Below, piece by piece: positions 16,400 through 23,700 of a DNA stretch of 64,000 nucleotides. Under the pieces are notes generated by a model. That model ran no database searches. It was not told the DNA's origin and saw only the letters and a program-made list of their open reading frames with translations. The DNA is taken from contig JAUNPV010000001.1 of the NCBI GenBank assembly GCA_030536515.1, positions 62,001-126,000 on the forward strand, written 5' to 3'. This stretch comes from Eubacteriales bacterium. GTDB lineage: Bacteria > Bacillota > Clostridia > Oscillospirales > Oscillospiraceae. Numbering within the stretch: the first letter of the stretch is position 1; each line of letters opens with the position of its first letter. A program made the position numbers and the translations under genes.

Positions 16400-17259
16400 C
16401 CCTTCACCCCTCCTCTGGAAACGCCCGCCATAATCTTCCGCCGGAAAATCAGAAACAGCAGAATCAGCGGGGCGGAAATCACCACCACGGCGGCCATCAT
16501 GGCGGGGATGTTGTCCCGGCCGAAGCCGTTTTCCCGGATGGCCTGGATGCCGTTGGACACCAGAAAGTAGCTTTCGTCGTCGGTGATGAGCCGGGGCCAG
16601 ACGTAGGCGTTCCAGCACTCGATGACCTTCAAAATGGTCACCGTGATGATGGTGGGCCGGCAAATGGGAATCATCACCTTGAACAGGTATTTGAGGTCCG
16701 ACGTGCCGTCCACCTTGGCGGCGTAGTATAATTCGTCCGGAATCTGGGCGAAATTCTCCTTTAACAGGTAGATGTAAAACACCGAGGTCACCGACGGCAG
16801 AATCAGCCCCGTGAAGGTGTTGCGCAGGTCCAGGTTGGTGATGGTGACAAAGTTGGTGATGACCACCAGCTCAGAGGGAATCATCATCAGCGCCAGAAAG
16901 GCGGTGAAGGCCAGATTCTTCCCCCGGAAATTAAGCCTTGCAAAGGCGAAGGCCGCCAGCACCGTCACCAGCAGCATGGCGGCGGTGGTGATGACGGTAA
17001 AGATGATAGTGTTCACAAAATACCCGGCCAGCGGCACGGCGGTGAAGGCCTCCCGGTAGTTCTCCAGGGTGGGGGACAGGGTGTAGAGCTTGGGGACCCA
17101 CTCGGCGTTGTAAGCCCCGTAGCTTTTCAGCGACGTCAGCACCATCCAGTAGAAGGGGAACAGCACCAGCACCGCCCACAGGGTCAGCAGGGCATAGGTG
17201 ACGGCTTTCAGGGCCCGCTGCCGGACCAGGGCGTTTTTCTCGATTTTTTCGTAGTCCAT
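16396..17259 (-). CDS. Carbohydrate ABC transporter permease, UgpE/MalG type
   Basis: The 287-residue inner-membrane protein has six predicted helices and the EAA-loop signature YAAKVDGTSDLKYLFKVMIP that contacts the ATPase. The chosen start is the ATG at 17259 with GGGAGGC 5-6 bases upstream; an in-frame TTG at 17274 is less likely. It follows the MalF-type permease by 11 bp and overlaps the binding-protein gene by four bases. Confidence 0.9.
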   Translation of the reverse strand: MDYEKIEKNALVRQRALKAVTYALLTLWAVLVLFPFYWMVLTSLKSYGAYNAEWVPKLYTLSPTLENYREAFTAVPLAGYFVNTIIFTVITTAAMLLVTVLAAFAFARLNFRGKNLAFTAFLALMMIPSELVVITNFVTITNLDLRNTFTGLILPSVTSVFYIYLLKENFAQIPDELYYAAKVDGTSDLKYLFKVMIPICRPTIITVTILKVIECWNAYVWPRLITDDESYFLVSNGIQAIRENGFGRDNIPAMMAAVVVISAPLILLFLIFRRKIMAGVSRGGVKG

Positions 17260-17270
17260 AGCTGCCTCCC

Positions 17271-18161
17271 TCAATAGTGCACGTGCTTTTTACTGACCAT
17301 CAGGTTGATGCAGGTGATGGTCAGCACGATGGCGAACAGCAGCACCGCCGCGGCGGAGGCGTAGGAGGGGTAGCCGCCGGAGGCACCGTAGAGCATATCG
17401 TAGATGTAGCCCACGATGGTGTTCATCTCGGCGGCGTTCAGGTCCGTGCCGAACAGGGCCACGGCATCGGAGTAGGCCTTGAAGGCCCCGATGAAGCCGG
17501 TGATGATGAGATAGAACACCGTGGGGGAAATCATGGGCAGGGTGATTTTGAAGAAAATCCGCATTTTGGAGGTGCCGTCCACCCGGGCGGCATTGTAGTA
17601 GGTCTCGTCCACCGAGGCCAGGGCCGAGGTGAGAATCAGCACCTTGAAGGGCATCACCACCCACACGGTGTACAGGCACAGCACCAGCATCTTCGCCCAG
17701 TAGGGCCCGCCGATGAAGTCGATGGGCCCGGCCCCGAACCGGCTCAAAATCAGGTTGGCAAAGCCGTCGGAGTAGGGGGTCTGCTTGAAGAGAATCATAA
17801 ACACCAGGCCCACCGCCAGGGTGTTGGTGACGTAGGGCAGAAAGTAAACGGTCTGGTACAGCTCCCGCAGCCGCCGGATGGAGGCCAGGCCCACGGAAAT
17901 CAGCAGCCCCAGCCCCGTGGACACCGGCACGGTGATGAGCACCAGAATGAAGGTGTTTTTTAACGCCTGCAAAAAATAGGGGTCGTGGAGGACGTAGGAG
18001 AAGTTGTAGCCGCCTACCCCCCAATAGGTCTGGGAGGCAAAGTTGTATCCCTCCTCCACCGAGTAGATGAACACGTCGATGAGGGGATACACCAGAAACG
18101 CCCCCAGGAAGGCGGCGGCGGGCAGCAGATAGAGCCAGCCCTTGTAATTGTTCTGTTCCAT
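17271..18161 (-). CDS. Carbohydrate ABC transporter permease, UgpA/MalF type
   Basis: The 296-residue membrane protein starts MEQNNYKGWLYLLPAAAF, has six hydrophobic segments and the EAA motif YNAARVDGTSKMRIFFKITL. GGAGGC lies 4-5 bases before the ATG at 18161. It is encoded 13 bp after the ATPase gene and forms the heterodimeric channel with the following permease. Confidence 0.9.
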   Translation of the reverse strand: MEQNNYKGWLYLLPAAAFLGAFLVYPLIDVFIYSVEEGYNFASQTYWGVGGYNFSYVLHDPYFLQALKNTFILVLITVPVSTGLGLLISVGLASIRRLRELYQTVYFLPYVTNTLAVGLVFMILFKQTPYSDGFANLILSRFGAGPIDFIGGPYWAKMLVLCLYTVWVVMPFKVLILTSALASVDETYYNAARVDGTSKMRIFFKITLPMISPTVFYLIITGFIGAFKAYSDAVALFGTDLNAAEMNTIVGYIYDMLYGASGGYPSYASAAAVLLFAIVLTITCINLMVSKKHVHY

Positions 18162-18174
18162 AGCCGCCTCCGAA

Positions 18175-19254
18175 TCAGAAAAGCCGGTTCCCGGCGGCAT
18201 CAAACAGGAAAACCTTGCCGGGTTTCAGGTCAAAGCGGACGGCGGGGCCGCCCACCTGGCACTGAGAGGGGATGATGGAGCGGATGGCGGCGTTCTGGCA
18301 GCGCTCGTGGGTGGATACCACGCTGATGTCCCGGCCCAGCACCTCCACCCCGGAGAGCCGGCAGGTCAGAGCGCCGGTGTCCGACAGGATGAAGCCCTCG
18401 GGCCGGACGGCGGCGGTGACCGCCTGGTCGGAAACGCCGGGAACCTCCAGCACGGCCTCGGAGCCAATGTACAGCCTGCCGTTTTGCACCTGCCCGTCAA
18501 AGACGTTGATGGGCGGCGTGCCCAGGAACTTGGCCACAAACAGGTTTTTGGGGTCGTCGTAAACCGCCTGGGGCGCGCCGGTCTGCTGGACCAGGCCGTC
18601 CTTCATCACCACAATCTGGTCGGAGATGGACATGGCCTCCTCCTGGTCGTGGGTGACAAAGACGGTGGTGATGCCGGTTTCCCGCTGAATCCGGCGGATT
18701 TCCTCCCGGGTTTGCAGCCGCAGCCGGGCGTCCAGGTTGGAAAGAGGCTCGTCCAGCAGGAGAATTCTTGGCATTTTCACCAGCGCCCGGGCGATGGCCA
18801 CCCGCTGCTGCTGGCCGCCGGACAGCTCCTTGGGCTTGCGGTCCATGAGGGCCTCAATCTGGACCAGCTTCGCCGCCTCCAGGGCCATGTCCTCCCGCTG
18901 CCTGCGGGTCAGCCGGTCCTTGCCCTTCCGGTTTTCCAGGGGGAAGGTGATGTTCTGGCGGACGGTGAGATGGGGATACAAGGCGTAGTTCTGGAACACC
19001 AGCCCCACCCCCCGGTTTTCCGGCGGCAGCTGGGTGACGTCGTCCTCCCCAAAGAAAATCCGGCCGGAGGTGGGCTTCAGCAGCCCCGACAGCAGATTCA
19101 AGGTGGTAGACTTGCCGCAGCCCGAGGGCCCCAGCAGGCCGATGAGCTTCCCGTCGGGAATTTCAAAGGAAAAATCATCCACAGCCACAACATCCGCCCC
19201 TTTTTTGCTGCGGCTGGGGAATTTCTTGGTCAGATTCTGCAAGGTCACATTCAT
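18175..19254 (-). CDS. Carbohydrate ABC transporter ATPase, UgpC/MsmX/MalK type
   Basis: The 359-residue ATPase has Walker A GPSGCGKST, Q-loop VFQNYALYPHL, signature LSGGQQQRVAIARAL, Walker B ILLLDEP, D-loop SNLDARLR and switch His in FVTHDQEEAM, followed by the C-terminal MalK-type regulatory OB domain (FLGTPPINVFDGQVQNG onward). It powers the MalF/MalG-type permeases encoded downstream. The ATG at 19254 has AAAGGA 11 bases upstream; an alternative GTG at 19263 is too close to that site. The gene is first in the operon and has its own promoter. Confidence 0.93.
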   Translation of the reverse strand: MNVTLQNLTKKFPSRSKKGADVVAVDDFSFEIPDGKLIGLLGPSGCGKSTTLNLLSGLLKPTSGRIFFGEDDVTQLPPENRGVGLVFQNYALYPHLTVRQNITFPLENRKGKDRLTRRQREDMALEAAKLVQIEALMDRKPKELSGGQQQRVAIARALVKMPRILLLDEPLSNLDARLRLQTREEIRRIQRETGITTVFVTHDQEEAMSISDQIVVMKDGLVQQTGAPQAVYDDPKNLFVAKFLGTPPINVFDGQVQNGRLYIGSEAVLEVPGVSDQAVTAAVRPEGFILSDTGALTCRLSGVEVLGRDISVVSTHERCQNAAIRSIIPSQCQVGGPAVRFDLKPGKVFLFDAAGNRLF

Positions 19255-19286
19255 GTGCTTCACAATCCTTTCGGTGGGATACCCCC

Positions 19287-19315
19287 ATTATATGCCATAA
19301 AGACAGGGTTTGCAA
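19287..19315 (-). promoter_or_regulatory. Promoter of the UgpC-A-E-B-like operon
   Basis: TTGCAA (19310-19315) and a perfect TATAAT (19287-19292) on the minus strand are separated by 17 bases. The regulator gene's operator lies about 75 bp upstream of it. Confidence 0.75.
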
Positions 19316-19371
19316 GGCAAAAAACACCGTTTTTCCCGGGGCAAGGGTAGCGGACCATTCCAAAATCATGC

Positions 19372-19412
19372 TTGTATCCGCTGGGGTTCTATGATATACT
19401 ACATATATCATA
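19372..19412 (+). promoter_or_regulatory. Promoter and palindromic operator of the RHH regulator
   Basis: TTGTAT (19372-19377) and TATACT (19395-19400) are 17 bases apart. A perfect inverted repeat, TATGATATA / TATATCATA with a 5-base spacer (19390-19412), covers the -10 box and start site, as expected for autorepression by the small regulator encoded 18 bp downstream. Confidence 0.75.
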
Positions 19413-19429
19413 GAAGGGCGGGTGACACA

Positions 19430-19588
19430 ATGAAAAAGACGGAGTACATCTCCTTCCGCACCGACGAGGAGACAAAGCAGCAGCTGGCCAAAATCGCCGC
19501 CAGCCGAAAATGGAGCATCTCCCTGCTGGTGGAGGACATCGTCCAGACCTGGCTGGAGGAGCAGAAGAAATCGGAAGAAAACGAGTAA
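19430..19588 (+). CDS. Ribbon-helix-helix (CopG/Arc-like) regulator
   Basis: The 52-residue protein begins MKKTEYISFRTDEETKQQLA, giving the beta strand (TEYISFRT) and two helices (DEETKQQLAKIAASR, SISLLVEDIVQTWLEEQ) of an RHH DNA-binding dimer. The size matches minimal RHH repressors. The ATG at 19430 lies 18 bp after the palindrome; no strong ribosome site is visible (GGGCGGGTG is the best). No toxin gene follows, because a terminator lies directly behind the stop codon, so it is more likely a stand-alone autoregulated repressor that might also act on the divergent ABC operon. Confidence 0.75.
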   Translation: MKKTEYISFRTDEETKQQLAKIAASRKWSISLLVEDIVQTWLEEQKKSEENE

Positions 19589-19618
19589 ACAGGGCGCACG
19601 GATGGGTGCGCCCTGTTT
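19589..19618. terminator. Terminator-like hairpin after the RHH gene
   Basis: ACAGGGCGCAC (19589-19599) pairs with GTGCGCCCTGT (19606-19616). The T tract is short on both strands; it lies between two converging genes. Confidence 0.65.
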
Positions 19619-19637
19619 ATTAGTTAACAATCTCCCG

Positions 19638-20834
19638 TTATCGGCGAAGGCCGGTCCATTTTCCTGCGGCGGCAATGCACAGACCGGCGGCTGCCAGAGC
19701 GCCCAGGCTCAACGCTCCCAGGGCTGCGGTCCAGGTGCTGCGCTCCAGCAGGCGGCCGGCGCCGTAGCCGGACAGGGTGCTGCCCAGATAGGTGGCGGCG
19801 TTGAGAATGCCGCTGAGGGCGCTGACCCGGCCCGTTCGGTGCAGACCCAGGGGGACAAAGGTGACGAGCATGGTGTTGGCGGCCAGCATCATGGCCCCGC
19901 ACAGGCCGAACAGCGCCAGGGAAAGCCCCAGGGGAAGGCCCAGGGCGGCGTTCAGCCCCAGCAGAAGGCCGCCGCAGAGGAAGGCGGCCATGGCGGTGGA
20001 CAGCTCGTTGCGGAACACCTGCCGGTTTGCCCAGCCGGACAGATAGACGCCGCTGAGGTTGACCACCGGCAGCACCAGGGTAAAGAGAATGGAGGAGGCT
20101 GTGCTCAGTCCGTAGGTCTCCTGCAAATAGGTGGGCATCCAGGTCTGCACGCTGTCCCGGAGCAGCCCGTTGACAGCGGCGGCCAGAAAGGTGGGGATGA
20201 GCAGCGCCACGGCGGCCCTCGGAAAGGGGGGCAGCTGCCTGACGCTCCCGGCCATAGCCGCCGGGGGGTCCAGCGGGGCCATGCTCACCAGCCAGACCAG
20301 GGACACGGCAATCAGAATCACACCGGCCCCCAGAAATGCCGCCCGCCAGGCGTGAAGGGCGGCGCAGAGCCCGCACAGGCCGTAGGTGGCCAGGGTGCCC
20401 AGGGGGACGGCGGCGGAATAGCGGATGCTGGTCTGCTGGGCGGCCCGGGGAGGCAGGACCTCCACGGTCAGACGCAGCAGCGGCGACCAGACGGCGGACT
20501 GGGCAATGCCGTTGCACAGCCACAGCGCCGCCATGACCCCGGGACTTCTGGCGGCGGCCATGGCAAGATTCAAAGCGCCGGATGCAAAAATCCCCCCGAA
20601 CACCAGCTTGACCGGGGAGTGCCGGTCCCCGGCCAGTCCCCAGACCAGCTGAAATACGCCGTAGCCCATGAAAAAGCCGCTGCTGACCAGGCCCAGCTCC
20701 GGCTTCGTAAAGCCGGTGGCGGCGGCAATCTCCCCGAGGGAGGCGGTGAAATTCAGCCGCCCCAGGTAGGTGCTGAAATAGGCCAGAAAGCACAAGGTGC
20801 AGAACAGCCGCTGCCCGGGTATTCTCCCTTCCAT
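19638..20834 (-). CDS. MFS transporter, OPA/GlpT-like
   Basis: The 398-residue protein has about twelve hydrophobic helices. The N-terminal pattern (TCFLAYFSTYLGRLNFT-like segment, then SSGFFMGYGVFQLVWGLAGD) resembles the organophosphate:phosphate antiporter branch of the major facilitator superfamily (GlpT/UhpT). The substrate may be a sugar phosphate or related anion; this is inference. The ATG at 20834 lies 11 bp after the MBL-hydrolase stop. It is the last gene of the seven-gene glycan operon. Confidence 0.8.
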   Translation of the reverse strand: MEGRIPGQRLFCTLCFLAYFSTYLGRLNFTASLGEIAAATGFTKPELGLVSSGFFMGYGVFQLVWGLAGDRHSPVKLVFGGIFASGALNLAMAAARSPGVMAALWLCNGIAQSAVWSPLLRLTVEVLPPRAAQQTSIRYSAAVPLGTLATYGLCGLCAALHAWRAAFLGAGVILIAVSLVWLVSMAPLDPPAAMAGSVRQLPPFPRAAVALLIPTFLAAAVNGLLRDSVQTWMPTYLQETYGLSTASSILFTLVLPVVNLSGVYLSGWANRQVFRNELSTAMAAFLCGGLLLGLNAALGLPLGLSLALFGLCGAMMLAANTMLVTFVPLGLHRTGRVSALSGILNAATYLGSTLSGYGAGRLLERSTWTAALGALSLGALAAAGLCIAAAGKWTGLRR

Positions 20835-20845
20835 CTGCGCCGGGG

Positions 20846-21679
20846 TCACAGAATAACCTGCATTCCGTCGTAGGACGGCACCATCTGCCAGACGGCGGCC
20901 TGCTCCTCCAGCTGCTTGTGAAGCAGCCCCCCGTTGTGGGAAAAGTGGTTCAGGACAAAGCGGGTGTGGCCGTCGGCGGCGCCGGAGCCCAGCAGCCGCT
21001 GCCGCACCCATACGGCATCCGGAAGGCCCATATGCCCGTCGGATGCGCCGTTTTCCCGGCGGCCGCTGGTGCAGTCCAGACTGATGAGGTCCAGCTGCCT
21101 GCCTGCCAGATAGTCCAATACCTCGGGCAGAAGGCGGCCGGTATCGTGGGCGTACAGCAGGCTTTTTCCGGCCTTTTCAATGAGGTAAATCAGCGCCTGC
21201 TCTGTTTCCATGTGGCGGGCGGGCAGAGGCGTTACCCGGTATGGCCCGGCCTGGAAGGCCTCAAAGGGGCGTGCCCGGTGAAAATGCAGATTTTTTTCAA
21301 TGTCCGGCTCCAGCTCCTGCCGGGCGGCCCGGTAAAAATAGGCCTCCACGGCTTCGTTGCAGTAGATATCCAGGGCGGCGCTGGTCATGTCCAGGCCATA
21401 GCAGCCGCCCCGGAGCACCAGCTCGGCGGGGTAGAAGTGGTCCGTGTGGGAGTGGGTTACCAGCAGCCACCGGACGGCGGACAGGTCCAGCCCCTCCCGC
21501 AGTGCGTGGAGGTAGGTGTCGCAGGGCAGGTCCAGCAGCAGCTCCCCATCCACAATGGCCTGGGACCGGGTGCGGATATTTTTCCCGCCCAGGGCTCTGG
21601 CGGCCTGGCAGCTGCCGCAGTTGCAGAACACCCCGGGCCACCCCTCGGCGGCGGCGGTGCCTAAATATGTCAGTTTCAT
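20846..21679 (-). CDS. MBL-fold hydrolase, PhnP-like
   Basis: The 277-residue metallo-beta-lactamase-fold protein has the zinc motif THSHTDHFYPAE near residues 75-86, a later metal His in ARHMETEQ, Asp in YAHDTGRL, and the C-terminal HFSHNGG. The N-terminal CNCGSCQAAR motif is the extra Cys site of the PhnP group (phosphoribosyl cyclic phosphodiesterases), but here the gene is with sugar-uptake genes rather than phosphonate genes. The real substrate is unknown; a phosphodiester or lactone of a sugar is plausible. It overlaps the preceding gene by 4 bases. Confidence 0.8.
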   Translation of the reverse strand: MKLTYLGTAAAEGWPGVFCNCGSCQAARALGGKNIRTRSQAIVDGELLLDLPCDTYLHALREGLDLSAVRWLLVTHSHTDHFYPAELVLRGGCYGLDMTSAALDIYCNEAVEAYFYRAARQELEPDIEKNLHFHRARPFEAFQAGPYRVTPLPARHMETEQALIYLIEKAGKSLLYAHDTGRLLPEVLDYLAGRQLDLISLDCTSGRRENGASDGHMGLPDAVWVRQRLLGSGAADGHTRFVLNHFSHNGGLLHKQLEEQAAVWQMVPSYDGMQVIL

Positions 21680-23607
21680 AGCGTGTCCTTTCTTGTATGG
21701 GTACGGTAAAATTTTGCAGACACCGGCGGAAGGGCCAGCGGCGACGGGTCCCCGGGGTCCAGGCAGTTTATCAGATGGAAGGTTGGGGAAAGAGTCGCCG
21801 TTTCCGGGTCCAGGCCGCAGTTGACAATGGCCAGCAGCCCGTCGCCCCCGGGGGCCTCATAGTAAAAGGACGCCAGGTTTACCCCCTCCACAATGGGTAG
21901 GTCGGCGCAGCCGGGCATTTTTTGGAGCAGGAAGCCCATGAGGGCCCGCCGCCCCGGCGTGAGCCAGCCCAGCGCCCGGACCGGGGCGGCCATGACGCAC
22001 ACCGTCCCGCCAAGGGAGTTGCGGCTCAGCACCATCCCCGGGGAGAGATACCCCTTGTCCTGGTCCAGCAGCCGTGAAAGCTCCATGGCCTCCGGTGACG
22101 GATGGAGCCTGTAAATGAAGCGACCGTCCCGGCGGAGGGCCTCCCAGTCGGTGGGCAGCAGGGTCCCGGCCCAAGGGCCGTCCGGGGTGGCCAGCTGCTC
22201 CACGCAGGGGCCGCTGACTCCGCTGCCGACGGTGCAGCCCAGCAGCTGCCCCAGCCCCAGGTCCTGCAAATGCCTGGCGGCCAGTCCGTCCAGAATCAGG
22301 CCCCCCTTCAAAAAGGCGGTAAGCTCGTCCCGGGTGTAGCTTAGGACGCTGTCGCCCAAAAGCACGTTGGTCTCGCCGGGGGAAAACTGAACGGGAATGC
22401 CCAGAAGGGGCAGAATCCTGTCCAGGGGGCGCTCAGGAAGCAGCTGGTCCGGGCGGTGGGCAGGGATGCTCTGGTGCAGGGCTGCATCCGGCTGCCAGGG
22501 AAGCCCCACCCCCCGGAGGGTCTTGCCTCTTCGCAGCCGGGCAATGGTCTCCACCGAGGGGGCCGCCTGACAGAGGGCCCGGGTCCACCGGTCCTGCAAA
22601 GGCAGGGGCGTGGCCAGATAGTCGTACAGATTCAGCGACAGAGCGTCGGCGCCTGCCAGGGCATGGAGCTGCATTTGCAGCCGGGTCATGGCAGCGCTTT
22701 TGGTGTAGGGGCTGTTGGGATAGTTCTCCACCTCGCTGACCCAGAAGGTGTCCCGGGTCACAGCAGACATACTCAGGGCCATTCCCTGGTGCATCCCCAC
22801 AATGTCCAGGTGGAGGCCGTCGCTGTAGGCACCGCCCAGCGGCCGGGACAGGCAGGGCTCCTGCCCGGCAAAGGCCAGTAGCAGCGCCGTCATGTCCCGC
22901 CCCTGAAGGGAGTGGGCCGGCTCGCCGGAGTTCATCAGGCCCACCTGGGTCTCAGGCGACACGGCGTGGACGGCAGCCTCGATTTTTTGGGCGGCATGGA
23001 GCTGAGCGGAGAAATTTACGTTCATCCATGCTTCCCTGATGGCTTGACATCGGTCTCCAATGCCCAGTACGGCATCCAACAGGGCCCTTTGGGAGACGGT
23101 TTCTCCCAGGACCTCCGAAACCAGGCGGGCGTGGAGGGGGCAGAAGCAGCCGACGGCGGCGGTGTGGTTGAGGGAACGGAAATCGTCGTCAATCATCAGC
23201 CGGGCAGGGTGGGCCCGGGCATAGAGGGCGCAGACGGCGGCGGTGTAATCGGCCCAGGCAGGGCTTGCAATGCAGTAAACGGCCCGGCTTTCGGCCAGGT
23301 CCTCTCCCACAAAGGGCTGGAAGGGAAGAACCAGAGCATCCGGCACGGCGTTGTCGCCGTGGCCCACGCAGGTGACCAGGTTGACGCTGCAGCGGATGCC
23401 TGCCTGCAAAAAAGCCTGGGACATTTTTTCATAGATGGCCGCCATCCGGCGGTGCTTTTCCATGGGAAAGGGGGAGGTCAGAAGCTGGTGGGACTGCTCC
23501 ATGAGCATGACCTCGGTCACCGGCGTGGAGCGGCACAGCGCCAGCAGCTCCCGGAGCTGCCGCTGCCAGGCATCCTCGTGAACAGCCACCCGCAGGATGT
23601 ATTCCAT
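21676..23607 (-). CDS. Glycosidase-like protein of unrecognised family
   Basis: The 643-residue cytoplasmic protein (no signal peptide) seems to have three parts. Residues 1-360 look like a beta/alpha barrel with conserved-looking acidic residues (RLMIDDDFRS, FWVSEVENYPNSPYTKS). Residues 370-500 resemble the trimerisation domain of GH42 enzymes (VLLGDSVLSYTRDELTAFLK). A beta-rich tail follows (FYYEAPGGDGLLAIVNCGLD). I cannot assign a GH family. Its place in a glycan-import operon facing a GH109-like gene supports sugar chemistry. The operon continues into the MBL gene with an ATGA overlap. Confidence 0.55.
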   Translation of the reverse strand: MEYILRVAVHEDAWQRQLRELLALCRSTPVTEVMLMEQSHQLLTSPFPMEKHRRMAAIYEKMSQAFLQAGIRCSVNLVTCVGHGDNAVPDALVLPFQPFVGEDLAESRAVYCIASPAWADYTAAVCALYARAHPARLMIDDDFRSLNHTAAVGCFCPLHARLVSEVLGETVSQRALLDAVLGIGDRCQAIREAWMNVNFSAQLHAAQKIEAAVHAVSPETQVGLMNSGEPAHSLQGRDMTALLLAFAGQEPCLSRPLGGAYSDGLHLDIVGMHQGMALSMSAVTRDTFWVSEVENYPNSPYTKSAAMTRLQMQLHALAGADALSLNLYDYLATPLPLQDRWTRALCQAAPSVETIARLRRGKTLRGVGLPWQPDAALHQSIPAHRPDQLLPERPLDRILPLLGIPVQFSPGETNVLLGDSVLSYTRDELTAFLKGGLILDGLAARHLQDLGLGQLLGCTVGSGVSGPCVEQLATPDGPWAGTLLPTDWEALRRDGRFIYRLHPSPEAMELSRLLDQDKGYLSPGMVLSRNSLGGTVCVMAAPVRALGWLTPGRRALMGFLLQKMPGCADLPIVEGVNLASFYYEAPGGDGLLAIVNCGLDPETATLSPTFHLINCLDPGDPSPLALPPVSAKFYRTHTRKDTL

Positions 23608-23633
23608 AAAATGCTACCTCGATTCATATACAA

Positions 23634-23678
23634 TGAAGAAAACAGGGTGGAGGCCGATGCGCACCGGTCTCCACCCTG
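23634..23678 (-). terminator. Intra-operon terminator after the binding-protein gene
   Basis: On the minus strand CAGGGTGGAGACCGG pairs with CGGCCTCCACCCTG and is followed by TTTTCTT. It lies between the abundant binding-protein gene and the enzyme genes, so it probably attenuates downstream expression. Confidence 0.75.
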
Positions 23679-23700
23679 CGCTGTGCAAGTGTAGAATGAA

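Noticed and set aside
19430..19588. Antitoxin of a toxin-antitoxin pair
   Set aside because: The RHH protein has no adjacent toxin gene; a terminator-like hairpin follows at once.
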